A stretch of 64,000 nt of DNA, from positions 4,967,001-5,031,000 of the forward strand of contig NZ_CP104467.1 in NCBI RefSeq assembly GCF_025369935.1, read 5' to 3'. Below the pieces are notes generated by a model. It worked only from the letters and a program-made list of their open reading frames with translations, did not search any database and was not told the origin of the DNA. This DNA is from Paenibacillus andongensis. Its GTDB lineage: Bacteria > Bacillota > Bacilli > Paenibacillales > NBRC-103111. Below are positions 1-9,551 of the stretch, in pieces (positions within the stretch are counted from its first letter, which is position 1; every line of letters starts with the position of its first letter). The translations under genes and the position numbers were made by a program.

Positions 1-90
1 TTCGTTTCTAATAGAATAGAATTGTACCAAATTAATAGACGGGGGTGTAGGTGCTAAAAACATTTATTATTATATTCCTATCAGATAGCA

Positions 91-113
91 AAAAAAGGCT
101 GCACGCGGCAGCC
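91..113 (-). terminator. Rho-independent terminator of the MFS operon
   Basis: Arms GGCTGC (97-102) and GCAGCC (108-113) form a hairpin. On the minus strand it is followed by a run of seven Ts. It sits just after the stop codon of the MFS gene. Confidence 0.75.
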
Positions 114-118
114 GCAAA

Positions 119-1279
119 CTAAGGTCTTTTATTTGGATTAAAGTACACTATTTTTAATACAATACAAACAAGTGCCAACAAAATAAATAATAAGCCACTC
201 CATATCGTCCCTCTCATGCCAGAAGCCGTAATAAACCACCCACCTACTAACGAACCGATGGACACACCCAGATTGATGAAGGAAATATACACTCCCGTGG
301 CAAATTCAGGAGCCTCCGGAGCCTCAGAAGTTAACCATATTTGAGTTACGATGAGTCCACTGGTATGAGCAGCCCCCCACAAAACCATAATGACAATGAT
401 TGGCACAATGGATTTTTCCCCCATATAAAGCAGTAAGAAAGAGATCGCTAATACAATCGGATGGAAAACAGTCGTTCTGACCCTATTTTTTCCAATCAGT
501 CTCCCTGCCAATAAGTTGCCGGCCACTCCCCCAACACCAAAAATAACAAGCATGACACTAATGATTTTCCCACTCAACCCCATCACTTGTTCCAAATATT
601 CGGCAGCATAGCTGTAGACCGAAAACATAGCAGCAAATAGGAATGTTGCAGCTCCAATATTGATCCAAAGGGGGACTTTACGCAATATACCTAGCTGTTC
701 CCTGTAAGAAACTTTCTCGGCTTTGGACGATTTCGGAAGCATGATAGCGATCCCCGCACTAGCAGCGGTGTTAACAACAGCACAAAATATAAAAGCAGCC
801 TCGAATGAGAATTGATCTACGAGATAAGTTGTTATCGGTATCCCAAGCACCATCCCCATGCTAGTACCGACAAAAGCTTTGGCAGAAGCCTGCGTGGCTT
901 CCTTAGGATAGAGTGAAACTGCAGCTGTAAAAGCCAAGGAAAAATATACGGGATGGAACAATGCCGGGATAATACGAAGCGCCAGCAGAATATAAAAATT
1001 AGGAGCATAAGCTGATAATAAACTACTTCCAGCAAAAATAAGTAAAGACAATATCATGACATTTTTACGATTATATTTTGAAAGAAGCAGCACCATGAAG
1101 GGGCCGCATAGTGCTATGACAAGTGCAAATACCCCGACGAGCATGCCGGCCTGAGACGTACTGACATTATAACGCTCCGTAATAGCTGGTAATATTCCGA
1201 CAACGCCAAACTCAATCGTATACACACCGAATAAGCCCAGAGCGATAAAGATTATGGGGTTTATCTTAAGCTTATTCAT
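119..1279 (-). CDS. MFS transporter, DHA1 type (probable exporter)
   Basis: A 386-aa polytopic membrane protein with about 12 hydrophobic segments. It has the usual DHA1 layout: an N-terminal conserved half, a basic cytoplasmic loop near residues 185-200 between TM6 and TM7, then a second half. The segment following TM2 has the short basic loop (SKYNRKN) typical of MFS motif A. Such proteins usually export drugs or metabolites by proton antiport; the substrate cannot be read from the sequence. It overlaps the upstream serine hydrolase gene by 4 bases (ATGA), so the two are translationally coupled in one operon. The operon runs divergently from an Lrp-type regulator that may control it. Confidence 0.85.
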   Translation of the reverse strand: MNKLKINPIIFIALGLFGVYTIEFGVVGILPAITERYNVSTSQAGMLVGVFALVIALCGPFMVLLLSKYNRKNVMILSLLIFAGSSLLSAYAPNFYILLALRIIPALFHPVYFSLAFTAAVSLYPKEATQASAKAFVGTSMGMVLGIPITTYLVDQFSFEAAFIFCAVVNTAASAGIAIMLPKSSKAEKVSYREQLGILRKVPLWINIGAATFLFAAMFSVYSYAAEYLEQVMGLSGKIISVMLVIFGVGGVAGNLLAGRLIGKNRVRTTVFHPIVLAISFLLLYMGEKSIVPIIVIMVLWGAAHTSGLIVTQIWLTSEAPEAPEFATGVYISFINLGVSIGSLVGGWFITASGMRGTIWSGLLFILLALVCIVLKIVYFNPNKRP

Positions 1280-2454
1280 TCGTTCCTGATTCCGTCATAG
1301 ACGGCTTTACAAAGATCAACGGTAAACTGGCCTGACATGCCTTCCAGAGCTGTATTGGTAAATGCTACGACACTTAGCTGCTTCTCAGGATCAACGAACC
1401 AGGAATGCCCATAGGTACCACCCATGCGCCAGGTTCCCGGTGATTCCGGAGTGTCTGCGGCGATAGGATCCTTGAGCAGCGTAAATCCTAGGCCAAAGCC
1501 TCGCCCTGGCCAAAAGGCCATGGGCATATTACCGATCTGGTTGGTAGTCATCTCACGAACCATATTCTCAGGCATCAGGGGCGCTCCACCCTTGCGTAAT
1601 GCTTCCAGCAGCAGCAGCAAGTCGCCAGCGCTCCCGACCATACCGGCTCCGCCGGAGTGATAGGCAGTAACGTCAAGTGCCCGACTAGGGGCAAGTCGAA
1701 AGCCAGCCGTGCCCTCAATAAAATCAATGCTATCGGGGTCAAGTAAAGGCCGTGGCTCTGGAACCGCATTGGCATAGGCCGTCGCTAGTCGCTTTGGATC
1801 GACTGCAGTAAACCCAGTGTCGTCCATACCAAGCGGCGCTGTCACTAGCGTACGAATGGCTTCACCAAGCGTTGAATCTGTAACCTTCGCAATCACGGCG
1901 CCTAGAACATCAGTGGCAATTGAATATTTCCACTGGGTTCCCGGCGTATAGAGAAGCGGAACAGAAGCGATACGACGCAGGTTCTCTTCCAACGTGATAC
2001 CGGCCTGATCCATACCATCCGATACCTCTGCGCGATGATAGGGACCATTCTCTTCCTGAAAAAAACGGTAAGTCAGCCCTGCCGTGTGCGTCATCAAATG
2101 CCGAATCGTCAATGTCGCGAATTCACCGCTCTCCAAACTCGGGTGAAACTCTGGAAGCCAACGATCAACGCGGTCGTCAAGGCGTAAGCGGCCTTGCGAA
2201 ACTAGTACCATCGCAGCTGTTGAAACGATAGGTTTGGAGACAGAAGCAAGCCTAAACAAAGCATTTTCCTGCATCATCTGGTTCTTCTCACGGTCTGCAA
2301 AACCGGCAGCGCAGTTATAAACCAGTACCCCGTCTATCGCCACTTTAATGACAACGCCAACCAACCGTTTGCCGGCAAGCGCACGATCGATTACTTCATC
2401 AATTCGTGCTTGTAAACGGTCCGTATTCAATTCGTTTGTATTCAACTCATTCAT
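1276..2454 (-). CDS. Serine hydrolase, class C beta-lactamase/esterase family
   Basis: 392 aa, no obvious signal peptide. The SxxK nucleophile motif is SVSK near residue 72. A YSI sequence near residue 177 stands where the family has YxN, and GHS near 349 replaces the K-T-G box. HLMTHTAGL is the usual family landmark. Members include class C beta-lactamases, EstB-type esterases and DD-peptidases. The lack of an export signal argues for a cytoplasmic esterase or amidase rather than a resistance enzyme. It is the first gene of a two-gene operon with the MFS exporter (4-bp overlap). Its base composition looks more GC-rich than its neighbour's, which may mean a separate origin. Confidence 0.8.
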   Translation of the reverse strand: MNELNTNELNTDRLQARIDEVIDRALAGKRLVGVVIKVAIDGVLVYNCAAGFADREKNQMMQENALFRLASVSKPIVSTAAMVLVSQGRLRLDDRVDRWLPEFHPSLESGEFATLTIRHLMTHTAGLTYRFFQEENGPYHRAEVSDGMDQAGITLEENLRRIASVPLLYTPGTQWKYSIATDVLGAVIAKVTDSTLGEAIRTLVTAPLGMDDTGFTAVDPKRLATAYANAVPEPRPLLDPDSIDFIEGTAGFRLAPSRALDVTAYHSGGAGMVGSAGDLLLLLEALRKGGAPLMPENMVREMTTNQIGNMPMAFWPGRGFGLGFTLLKDPIAADTPESPGTWRMGGTYGHSWFVDPEKQLSVVAFTNTALEGMSGQFTVDLCKAVYDGIRNE

Positions 2455-2625
2455 TGGGATTCATCCTCTCTGAATAGGAAAGATTTGATCACTTCACTAT
2501 TGTTAGTTTATTATAATAATTAAGTCACTTGCTTTACATAAGGCATTCAAGTTATGTCTGCCCTTAAACAAATAAAAACGAGTTAGTTTCTAAGCAAAAC
2601 CTTAAATTTAAAGGAGCCGATTTCG
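2455..2625. promoter_or_regulatory. Divergent promoter region between hydrolase/MFS operon and lrp-like gene
   Basis: An AT-rich 171-bp spacer between two diverging genes. A TATAAT-like element lies on the minus strand near 2510-2516. A good ribosome binding site (AAAGGAG) precedes the lrp-like ATG. This is the expected place for Lrp-family autoregulation and control of the exporter operon. No operator could be defined by eye. Confidence 0.4.
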
Positions 2626-3087
2626 ATGGACCAAGTTGATAAACAAATCCTTTACCATCTTCAAAATCAAGCGAGAATATCCATGACAGAACTAGGCAAG
2701 TGTGTCGGGTTATCACAACCCGCAGTAACGGAGAGAGTAAAACGTATGGAGGAAAAAGGGATCATCAAGGAGTATCGCACCCTGATTTCCCCGGAAAAAA
2801 TCGGGAAACAAGCCGCCGCCTACATCCTATTTCGTACTAGAGATTGTCATGCATTCCTTGATTTTTGCCGCTCATCACCCGATGTCGTCGAATGCAACCG
2901 CATAAGCGGAGAACACAACTACTTATTGAAAGTAATGACCGACTCCACGCGGTCTCTTGAAGAGTTCGGCAACCAATGTGATAAATATGGGACGTATACG
3001 ATTCTAATCGTGATGTCATCACCAATCGAGCCTAAATTACTAATCCCATCGCTTGAAGAGGCGAACTTGCTTGCGGAGCTAGAATAA
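2626..3087 (+). CDS. Lrp/AsnC family transcriptional regulator
   Basis: 153 aa, a typical size for the family. Residues 1-60 form the AsnC winged helix-turn-helix (DKQILYHLQNQARISMTELG, then a recognition helix with SQPAVTERVKRM). Residues 65-145 form the RAM/ligand-binding alpha-beta domain. The start is fixed by AAAGGAG nine bases upstream of the ATG. Lrp-like proteins sense amino acids or small metabolites and often regulate an adjacent transporter. The divergent MFS/hydrolase operon is therefore the natural candidate target. Confidence 0.9.
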   Translation: MDQVDKQILYHLQNQARISMTELGKCVGLSQPAVTERVKRMEEKGIIKEYRTLISPEKIGKQAAAYILFRTRDCHAFLDFCRSSPDVVECNRISGEHNYLLKVMTDSTRSLEEFGNQCDKYGTYTILIVMSSPIEPKLLIPSLEEANLLAELE

Positions 3088-3101
3088 AGTAGATAACAAA
3101 A

Positions 3102-3127
3102 AGGAATCCGGCATCAACCGGATTCCT
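3102..3127. terminator. Bidirectional hairpin terminator
   Basis: A 10-bp perfect stem, AGGAATCCGG (3102-3111) and CCGGATTCCT (3118-3127), with a 6-base loop. It lies between the converging lrp-like and metallophosphoesterase genes. An A-run before it gives a U-tract to minus-strand transcripts. Confidence 0.7.
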
Positions 3128-3163
3128 AGTACTTTACTTATTCAACTTAGTCTTAATCATCAT

Positions 3164-4366
3164 CTAATCTTCAGAAATAACCTCAAAAGATATTCGAGCT
3201 AGCTCTGTGTTCAACGTTTCCCCCAAATAGATCATATCGTAAGATCCAACTGGCAGTTTCAAATCAGTGAATATGAGCTTCCCATCCGGCTGACTAATCG
3301 AATTGGTTCTAATATGCACTATAGGAGTAATCGGTTGAATCTCACTCGGTAATGCACCTTTCGGGAAAATACCGAATGCATCTTCTCTCAATGACCCCGT
3401 GTAAGTAACTTCAATCCAATCGTGAGTCCGATATACGTTCTTGTCTATCTGCATTGTTGGGTTACCAAGCGTTAGATCGGGATCGACTTCTGGGTTCACT
3501 ACCGGAATTAACGAAGGAAGCGCTACTGAGAAAGTGGCATCTTCAATCCACGTTTTAGCGAGAAAATCCCTTCCTTTTACGACCACTTTATGATCATATA
3601 CCTCTACGAAATATCCCTGGGATCCGGCCTTCTCCACATCCTCATCCGTCCATAAGTAGGCTGTGGAGGCTGCATTAAACATAGTTGCATACTTTGCGTT
3701 GTACATCGTGTCTGCTGAACCCAGTTCCCAATGAGTATGACCCGTAAATACAATCGTTTGCGGATGTTTAGCTAGAATTGTCTTAAGCTCCTTGTCCTGT
3801 CGAATACCATGCCAACCGAACTTGTTTTGTGACCCTGAAACGGTATTTTTCAAAGGCTGATGAACAAAAATAAAGGACGGTTTGTGTACCTCTTCGTGCT
3901 CCGATAGCTTTAGTTCTAACCACTCAAGCTGCGTCTCTGATAAATACGAAGAGTCTTTTAACCCCTTCTCAGTCCCTAGGAAAATAAAATGATAGTCGTT
4001 CATCCAAACATCATAATACTTTTTATCCATACCCGTACTCGTTGTAAAATAAGACATTTGGGTATCAAAGTCCGCCCAACGGACATCATGGTTGCCGAAA
4101 GTAAAATAGATGGGTGGCAGCCCCTCTGTATGATCCTTCAAAATTCTTGTCATCATTTCAAACTCAGTTTGCTTACCATTGTTAGTCATATCACCAATAT
4201 GCATAATTCCTTGACTATCGGGTGAATTTTCCCTGATATCCTGTAAAGCCTGGATGAAATTCAACGAATACACGCTTTCTACATGATCTTCAACATGTGT
4301 ATCTGTAATCACAATGAATTTGACATTCGGCTTTTCGTCTTGTCCCTTATTTATATGCTCCGTCAT
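3164..4366 (-). CDS. Calcineurin-type metallophosphoesterase
   Basis: 400 aa. The N-terminal half carries the full two-metal signature in order: DTH near residue 22, GDMTNNG near 58, GNHD near 91, an isolated histidine in FVHQP near 168, and GHTH near 209. These residues bind Fe/Mn/Zn ions and hydrolyse phosphomono- or diesters. The C-terminal 130 residues look like a beta-sandwich accessory domain. No signal peptide or TM segment is visible, so it is probably cytoplasmic. The gene begins inside the 3' end of the hybrid kinase gene (20-base overlap), so the two are co-expressed. The substrate is unknown; a cyclic nucleotide or phospholipid-type diester is possible. Confidence 0.85.
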   Translation of the reverse strand: MTEHINKGQDEKPNVKFIVITDTHVEDHVESVYSLNFIQALQDIRENSPDSQGIMHIGDMTNNGKQTEFEMMTRILKDHTEGLPPIYFTFGNHDVRWADFDTQMSYFTTSTGMDKKYYDVWMNDYHFIFLGTEKGLKDSSYLSETQLEWLELKLSEHEEVHKPSFIFVHQPLKNTVSGSQNKFGWHGIRQDKELKTILAKHPQTIVFTGHTHWELGSADTMYNAKYATMFNAASTAYLWTDEDVEKAGSQGYFVEVYDHKVVVKGRDFLAKTWIEDATFSVALPSLIPVVNPEVDPDLTLGNPTMQIDKNVYRTHDWIEVTYTGSLREDAFGIFPKGALPSEIQPITPIVHIRTNSISQPDGKLIFTDLKLPVGSYDMIYLGETLNTELARISFEVISED

Positions 4367-6644
4367 TTATTTCCCTCCTTTGCGTTTTTTGGTACTTTTC
4401 AATCCTTTCGAGTATGACCTCGCTTTTGATTGGTTTGCTTATGTAATCATTCATTCCTGCTTCCAGACATTTTTCACGATCACCTTTTAGAGCGTTAGCT
4501 GTCACAGCAATAATATAAGGAATTTTCTCTGATGGCATTGTTTCTTTGATCTGTTTGGTGGTTTCCAGACCATTCAAGGCAGGCATCTGGACGTCCATAA
4601 AGATGATATCGTAGGTTTCGTAAGCGAGCGCTCGAATAACCTGATGGCCATTTTCGACAATGCTAGTGAAATGCCCCATCTTTTCAATCATTTTCTTTAA
4701 TACGATCTGATTAATTTGGTTATCTTCGGCTATTAAAACTTTTAATGGTTTTTGAACAAATGCGATTTCTGGTATAGAAGAGTCTTTTGAATTTGATACC
4801 TCTTCTTTTAACCAAACTGTAAATACAAAAGTCGCACCAGGCTCGTCCGTTTGTTCAATCCAAATATCTCCACCCATTAACCCAACAATTTTTTTGCTTA
4901 TGGCTAACCCTAATCCCGTTCCTTCCGATTGTCGCGTCATGAAGCTATCCAATTGATAGAAGGGATCAAACAAATGATTGAGTTTCTCCTTGGGGATACC
5001 AATCCCGGTATCTTTTATTGAACATTTCAGCTGGATCTTGTGATTCTCGCGCCCATTATTTTCAACCACAATGGAAACCCCGCCGCTATACGTGAACTTA
5101 ATCGCATTACTAATGAGATTCATTAACACTTGCTTCATGCGATCGTAATCACCAATTAGTTTATTAGGAAATTCAGAAATCACGGAAACTTGAATTTCCA
5201 GCTTTTTTTCATGTGCTTTGGGCATCAAGACTGCAAGCGCATCGTCGATACAGTCTCTAATATCAAATGGCTGCGCTTGCAATTCAGTCTTGCCCGCTTC
5301 AATCTTGGAAAAGTCCAAAATATCATTAATAATCTTAATCAGCGTATTCCCGCTTTTATTAATGATTTCTACGTATTCTTGTTGCTCTTCATCCAAATCC
5401 GTCGTATTTAATAGCAAGTCTGTCATGCCTATTACCCCATTCATAGGGGTCCTGATTTCATGGCTCATCATGGCTAGAAATTCACTTTTTGCTTTATTAG
5501 TATTTTCAGCTGCTTCCTTAGCAATAAGCAGTTGTTTCTGTTCGGTCATATCTTTTGCAATCACATAATACCCGACTTTTTCCTTATTTATGATGATGGG
5601 CGCAATCGTTGTTAGCACTTCAACATGATGTCCATCTTTATGTTTGATTTTATTAATCTTTCTTTCCGTTGTAACGTCTTCAATAGAAAAGGAAAGTATC
5701 CTACGGAGATTTCGTTCACCAATAATTATGGAAATTGGCTCTCCTCGCATCTCCATAACCCTATATCCAGTCAATCGTTCTGCCATCTCATTGGTGTTAA
5801 TAATCCTGCCCTTCACATCCAGGGAAATAATAGCATCGTGGTTGTATTTTTTCAGAGAGGTATATCGCTCAACAGACTCTTGGAGCTTCAATTCTACTTT
5901 CTTTCGCTCCGTAATATCTCGCCCTATCCCTAATACCTTCAGTAGTTGGCCTTGTTCATCTCTAATGAGTTTAATCGCAGTCTCAAACCAAATATATGTA
6001 CCATTCTTATGACGTGAACGATAGGTAACTACCTCATTATCCGAAAAGGGGGCAGACCTTATTTTTTCTAAATCTTCAGGATGATTTAATTCCGTACTAT
6101 CTTTTCCGATCAATTCTTCTGGCTCATATCCCAATAAATCACGCACAGAGGGTGATAAATACTCGATGTTACCATCGGGATTCACTAGCGTAATAATATC
6201 CTGAGCATTTTGCGAGATAAGTTCATACAATTTTTCAATCTTTAAAAGTTTTTGCTCCGTGGCTATTTTATCTGAAATATCGATGATATGTGCGATAAAG
6301 TATAGGGGAGTTTCTTGTTTTTCGTCACGAACCAAAGAAAGCCTTACAGACGCCCAAATAAGATGACCGTTTTTCTGAATACAGCGATTCTCCAACTCAT
6401 AAAATGGTGAATTCCCATTCAATACCTCTTCGATTAGTCCATTAATTTTAATCAAATCATCCGGATGGGTTATTTCCTTAAGTGTAAGTCCAATTGCTTC
6501 TTGTTCCGTATAACCAAGGGTTGGATAGAAGGATGGATTAACCCTCATGATAGAGCCATCTATGGACACCAACGCAATAGCATTTGGCGCAAAGGTAAAT
6601 ATTTGTTGAAAAACAGAATCGCGCTCGAAATCTACTTTAGGCAT
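4347..6644 (-). CDS. Soluble hybrid sensor histidine kinase with three PAS domains and a C-terminal receiver
   Basis: 765 aa from the ATG at 6644, chosen because GGAGG lies seven bases upstream; an in-frame ATG 21 bases earlier has no such site. Order: PAS/PAC 1 (about 12-130), PAS/PAC 2 (140-250), PAS/PAC 3 (258-370), HisKA with phospho-acceptor H395 in SHEIRTP, HATPase with DTGIGIP and GTGLGL (about 500-612), and a receiver domain (about 635-755) with D684 in MDVQMP. There are no TM segments, so it senses an intracellular signal such as redox state, a ligand or a bound cofactor. A hybrid kinase needs an HPt partner or response regulator; none is encoded nearby. The gene overlaps the metallophosphoesterase that follows. 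Confidence 0.93.
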   Translation of the reverse strand: MPKVDFERDSVFQQIFTFAPNAIALVSIDGSIMRVNPSFYPTLGYTEQEAIGLTLKEITHPDDLIKINGLIEEVLNGNSPFYELENRCIQKNGHLIWASVRLSLVRDEKQETPLYFIAHIIDISDKIATEQKLLKIEKLYELISQNAQDIITLVNPDGNIEYLSPSVRDLLGYEPEELIGKDSTELNHPEDLEKIRSAPFSDNEVVTYRSRHKNGTYIWFETAIKLIRDEQGQLLKVLGIGRDITERKKVELKLQESVERYTSLKKYNHDAIISLDVKGRIINTNEMAERLTGYRVMEMRGEPISIIIGERNLRRILSFSIEDVTTERKINKIKHKDGHHVEVLTTIAPIIINKEKVGYYVIAKDMTEQKQLLIAKEAAENTNKAKSEFLAMMSHEIRTPMNGVIGMTDLLLNTTDLDEEQQEYVEIINKSGNTLIKIINDILDFSKIEAGKTELQAQPFDIRDCIDDALAVLMPKAHEKKLEIQVSVISEFPNKLIGDYDRMKQVLMNLISNAIKFTYSGGVSIVVENNGRENHKIQLKCSIKDTGIGIPKEKLNHLFDPFYQLDSFMTRQSEGTGLGLAISKKIVGLMGGDIWIEQTDEPGATFVFTVWLKEEVSNSKDSSIPEIAFVQKPLKVLIAEDNQINQIVLKKMIEKMGHFTSIVENGHQVIRALAYETYDIIFMDVQMPALNGLETTKQIKETMPSEKIPYIIAVTANALKGDREKCLEAGMNDYISKPIKSEVILERIEKYQKTQRREINDGAYK

Positions 6645-6736
6645 TTGAAAACCTCCAGTCGTCAATGGACCCCCTATTTCTACTATATAATGCCATTTAA
6701 ATATAACATGACTTTAATTGTGAACTGAAATTGTCA

Positions 6737-6934
6737 TTATCTTTTACTTAGAAATTCACAATTTGCCTTCACGTATTTCTCTCCAGTCGTGCTTACAACT
6801 AATTCATCATCATGAGATTGAATGATAACATTCTCCCCTATTAGTTCACCTTGTAAAAAGATCGCGATTGGCTGTCGAAATACCCGCATTCTTTCAAAGT
6901 CAGAAGGTTCTATCAGTTTGCGTTGTTTTGGCAT
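6737..6934 (-). CDS. 65-aa conserved-looking small protein, possible Sm/Hfq-like fold
   Basis: A short gene with an excellent ribosome binding site (AAGGAG) before its ATG. I do not recognise the family. A basic N-terminus (MPKQRK) is followed by a segment rich in beta-strand pattern (PIAIFLQGELIGENVIIQ, then ELVVSTTGEKYVKANCEFL). The pattern of a strand, a G-x-x-I/V strand, then further strands resembles the Sm1/Sm2 layout of Hfq-like RNA-binding proteins. That comparison is an inference from spacing only. It stands alone upstream of the kinase gene on the same strand, about 90 bp away. Confidence 0.6.
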   Translation of the reverse strand: MPKQRKLIEPSDFERMRVFRQPIAIFLQGELIGENVIIQSHDDELVVSTTGEKYVKANCEFLSKR

Positions 6935-7096
6935 GTTTTTTCTCCTTTTTAAGCTTCTATATGATTATATTATTGCATAAATACGAATCAAAATCAGTTC
7001 CTATGAAAAAGGACCTTCTCAAATGTCTGAAAAGACAAAGGAAAGTCCTGTTTGTCTTATGTTAACGCTGCCCAAGATTTTGAATAATAAAAAATA

Positions 7097-7119
7097 GACT
7101 GCCGAAAGATTCGGCAGTC
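7097..7119 (-). terminator. Terminator of the cystine transporter operon
   Basis: A 10-bp stem, GACTGCCGAA (7097-7106) and TTCGGCAGTC (7110-7119). The plus strand is A-rich just before it, which gives a U-rich tail on the minus strand. It lies about 40 bp after the ATPase stop codon. Confidence 0.75.
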
Positions 7120-7159
7120 CTAGTATCGTTCATACTAGCCTTATGGCAAACAGCTATTA

Positions 7160-7912
7160 TTAACTGGTTGCCCCGCTAAGTCTAGATAAAAACAATCTTG
7201 TTCTATCTTGTGCAGGATGATTAAACAAAGCATCGGGTGTACCCTGCTCAATAATACTGCCATCGTTCATAAAGACAACAGTATCCGCTACTTCCTTAGC
7301 GAATTGCATTTCATGCGTAACAATCATCATAGTCATGCCTTCCACGGCCAAGTCCTTCATGACTTTAAGCACTTCCCCCACAAGCTCAGGATCTAATGCG
7401 GAAGTTGGCTCATCAAATAAGAGCACTTCAGGATCAATAGCCAATGCTCGGGCTATACCTACCCGCTGCTGTTGTCCTCCGGACAGCTGATGCGGATAAT
7501 AGCTAGCCTTGTCCTCTAAACCGACCTTCCTAAGCAGTTCGACCGCTTTACTTCTAGCCTCTTGCCTGCTTCTTTTCTTCACAACGACCTGAGCTGTCGT
7601 GACATTTTGTAATACCGTTAAGTGAGGAAATAAATGATAGGACTGAAAAACCATCCCGGTCTTTTTCCTTAACGCGAGGATTTCGCTCTGTTTTGGCTTA
7701 TCTATTTCTGTAAATGTAAGCTGTGTGCTTCCTATCTCAATCGTGCCTTTATCAGGAATTTCTAGAGCGTTAATAGAACGAAGCAAGGTAGATTTCCCGG
7801 AGCCGGAAGGACCGATGACTACCATCACTTTGCCTTTCTCTAAGGTAATATTGATACCTTTTAACACTTGCTGAGAACCGAAGGTCTTGAATAGATTGTT
7901 GATTGTAATCAT
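7160..7912 (-). CDS. tcyC: Amino-acid ABC transporter ATP-binding protein (probable L-cystine, TcyC-like)
   Basis: About 250 aa. Walker A is GPSGSGKST near residue 35, the signature motif [15 protein letters not shown] near 146, and Walker [14 protein letters not shown] near 168, followed by the H-loop THEMQF. The polar amino-acid subfamily is the closest match. The start at 7912 (MITINNL) fits the family N-terminus; an in-frame ATG at 7945 would overlap the permease. It is the last gene of the SBP-permease-ATPase operon and energises import through the preceding permease. Confidence 0.88.
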   Translation of the reverse strand: MITINNLFKTFGSQQVLKGINITLEKGKVMVVIGPSGSGKSTLLRSINALEIPDKGTIEIGSTQLTFTEIDKPKQSEILALRKKTGMVFQSYHLFPHLTVLQNVTTAQVVVKKRSRQEARSKAVELLRKVGLEDKASYYPHQLSGGQQQRVGIARALAIDPEVLLFDEPTSALDPELVGEVLKVMKDLAVEGMTMMIVTHEMQFAKEVADTVVFMNDGSIIEQGTPDALFNHPAQDRTRLFLSRLSGATS

Positions 7913-7922
7913 ACATCCACCA

Positions 7923-8591
7923 CTATCTAGCCGTATGAAGGTCAAACTTTTTCTCCAAACGACCTTGAATATTTGAAAGAATTGTGCTAATTACCAAATA
8001 AATGAGTGCAGCTTCACAATAAAGCAATAAGGGTTCATAGACGGTTGCCGTAATTTGCTGAGCTTTTTGAAACATTTCCGTCACCGTGACAGTTGCTGCG
8101 AGTGAGGTGTCTTTCACCAAGCTTATGAACGAGTTAAAAAGTGATGGAATCGAAATTCGAATTGCTTGGGGCAATATGATGACCCGCAGCGCTTGAAGCT
8201 TAGTCATTCCGAGCGAATAAGATGCTTCCCATTGTCCTTTTGATGTTGAGAGCAAAGCGCCACGAATAATCTCAGATCCATAGGCGCCAACACTTAAGGT
8301 AAATCCTATAACAGCTGATGGGAAAGCATCCAGTGTAATCCCGATACTTGGCAGTCCATAAAAAATAATAAACAATTGCACCAGCAAAGGCGTGCCCCGA
8401 ATAATCCACACGTAAAAACGTGCTGCCTGAACAAGAGGTTTAATATCAGAAATACGAATTAATGCGGTTACCAAGGCAAGACAAAGCCCCAGTGTAAATG
8501 AGATTAAAGTCAAAGGTACTGTAAAAGTAACCCCTGCCTTAAGCAGGGGAAGGAAAGAGTCTATGAAGATTTGCCATTTTCTATCGTCCAT
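7923..8591 (-). CDS. tcyB: Amino-acid ABC transporter permease (probable L-cystine, TcyB-like)
   Basis: 222 aa with about five hydrophobic segments. It has the His/Glu/Gln/cystine permease signature, including [19 protein letters not shown] and the EAA loop (SGKGQWEA-like, here [28 protein letters not shown]) that contacts the ATPase. It lies 11 bp after the binding-protein gene and 10 bp before the ATPase gene. The single permease presumably acts as a homodimer. Confidence 0.88.
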   Translation of the reverse strand: MDDRKWQIFIDSFLPLLKAGVTFTVPLTLISFTLGLCLALVTALIRISDIKPLVQAARFYVWIIRGTPLLVQLFIIFYGLPSIGITLDAFPSAVIGFTLSVGAYGSEIIRGALLSTSKGQWEASYSLGMTKLQALRVIILPQAIRISIPSLFNSFISLVKDTSLAATVTVTEMFQKAQQITATVYEPLLLYCEAALIYLVISTILSNIQGRLEKKFDLHTAR

Positions 8592-8602
8592 TTTAAAGAA
8601 CC

Positions 8603-9460
8603 CTACTTCGATACATCTTGGCCAAAGTATTTTTCAGAAATTTTGAGATAAGTTCCATCTTTCTTTGAATCAGTCAATGCTTTGTTAACCGCATCAACGA
8701 GCTCTTTATTGCCCTTGTTTAACAAAACTGCGCTTTGCGATGCTTCCTTGGTCTCATCGACGACTTGAATAGCTACATCCGGTTTTTGTTTTTTCAAATC
8801 CAGGTAAGACAGCCCATCATTAATCGTGGCATCAATACGTTTGGACAGCAGCAGATCGATGGCTTGATTAAATCCGTCGGTTTGTACTATCTCTGCGCCG
8901 TTGGATTTAGCAATTTCGGTTAAGTTACTTGTTAATGATTGCCCTGCTTTTTTACCTTTCAAATCAGTTAATTTTTTAATATCCTTATTGTCTTTGTGTA
9001 CAATCAAAACGGCTTTAGACACGATGTAAGGATCTGAGAAATCGTATTTCACTTTACGATCATCTTTAATGGTAACTTCGTTCACGACAATATCAAATCG
9101 TTTGGAATCCAGCCCAGCAAACATGCCATCCCATTTCGTTTCGATGAATTCGGCTTGAACACCAAGTTTCTTAGCGATTTCTTGAGCAATCTCTACATCG
9201 AACCCAGTTAATTTCCCATCCTTGTCATGGTACGTAAAAGGTGCATAAGTCCCTTCCGTTCCTACACGAATTTTCCCATTTGCTTTGATCGTATCCAACA
9301 AAGTTTGAGTTGCTTGTCCGGCTGTTTCTTTCGCCACAGCTTCTTTGGTTGCTGCCGCAGTTGGAGATGGTTTATTAGCCGTTTCTTTTGTTCCACATGC
9401 AGTAAATATAAGAGAGCTCGCTAGTAGTATCATGCCTGCCGATAGATATTGTTTTTTCAT
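8603..9460 (-). CDS. tcyA: Amino-acid ABC transporter substrate-binding lipoprotein (probable L-cystine, TcyA-like)
   Basis: 285 aa. A lipoprotein signal peptide ends at the lipobox FTAC near residue 21. A Ser/Ala/Thr-rich linker follows, then a family 3 solute-binding domain (RVGTEGTYAPFTYHDKDGKLTGFDVEIA). Segments such as KWDGMFAGLDSKRFDIV, KYDFSDPYIVSKAVLIVHKDNKDI and KKAGQSLTSNLTEIAKSNGAE match cystine-binding TcyA/FliY proteins as I know them. The assignment to cystine rests on that resemblance and on the neighbouring cysteine desulfurase gene. Confidence 0.87.
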   Translation of the reverse strand: MKKQYLSAGMILLASSLIFTACGTKETANKPSPTAAATKEAVAKETAGQATQTLLDTIKANGKIRVGTEGTYAPFTYHDKDGKLTGFDVEIAQEIAKKLGVQAEFIETKWDGMFAGLDSKRFDIVVNEVTIKDDRKVKYDFSDPYIVSKAVLIVHKDNKDIKKLTDLKGKKAGQSLTSNLTEIAKSNGAEIVQTDGFNQAIDLLLSKRIDATINDGLSYLDLKKQKPDVAIQVVDETKEASQSAVLLNKGNKELVDAVNKALTDSKKDGTYLKISEKYFGQDVSK

Positions 9461-9551
9461 TTGAAGACCCCCATGTTGTTATTTGAACTTTTGTCATCTT
9501 AACACTACTAACTTTATTCAGTCAAGAAATATTCCTACTATTTCAGTTGGA

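Noticed and set aside
1276..2454. Antibiotic-resistance beta-lactamase
   Set aside because: The protein lacks a signal peptide and standard class C KTG and YxN motifs; it is better described as a serine hydrolase of that fold.
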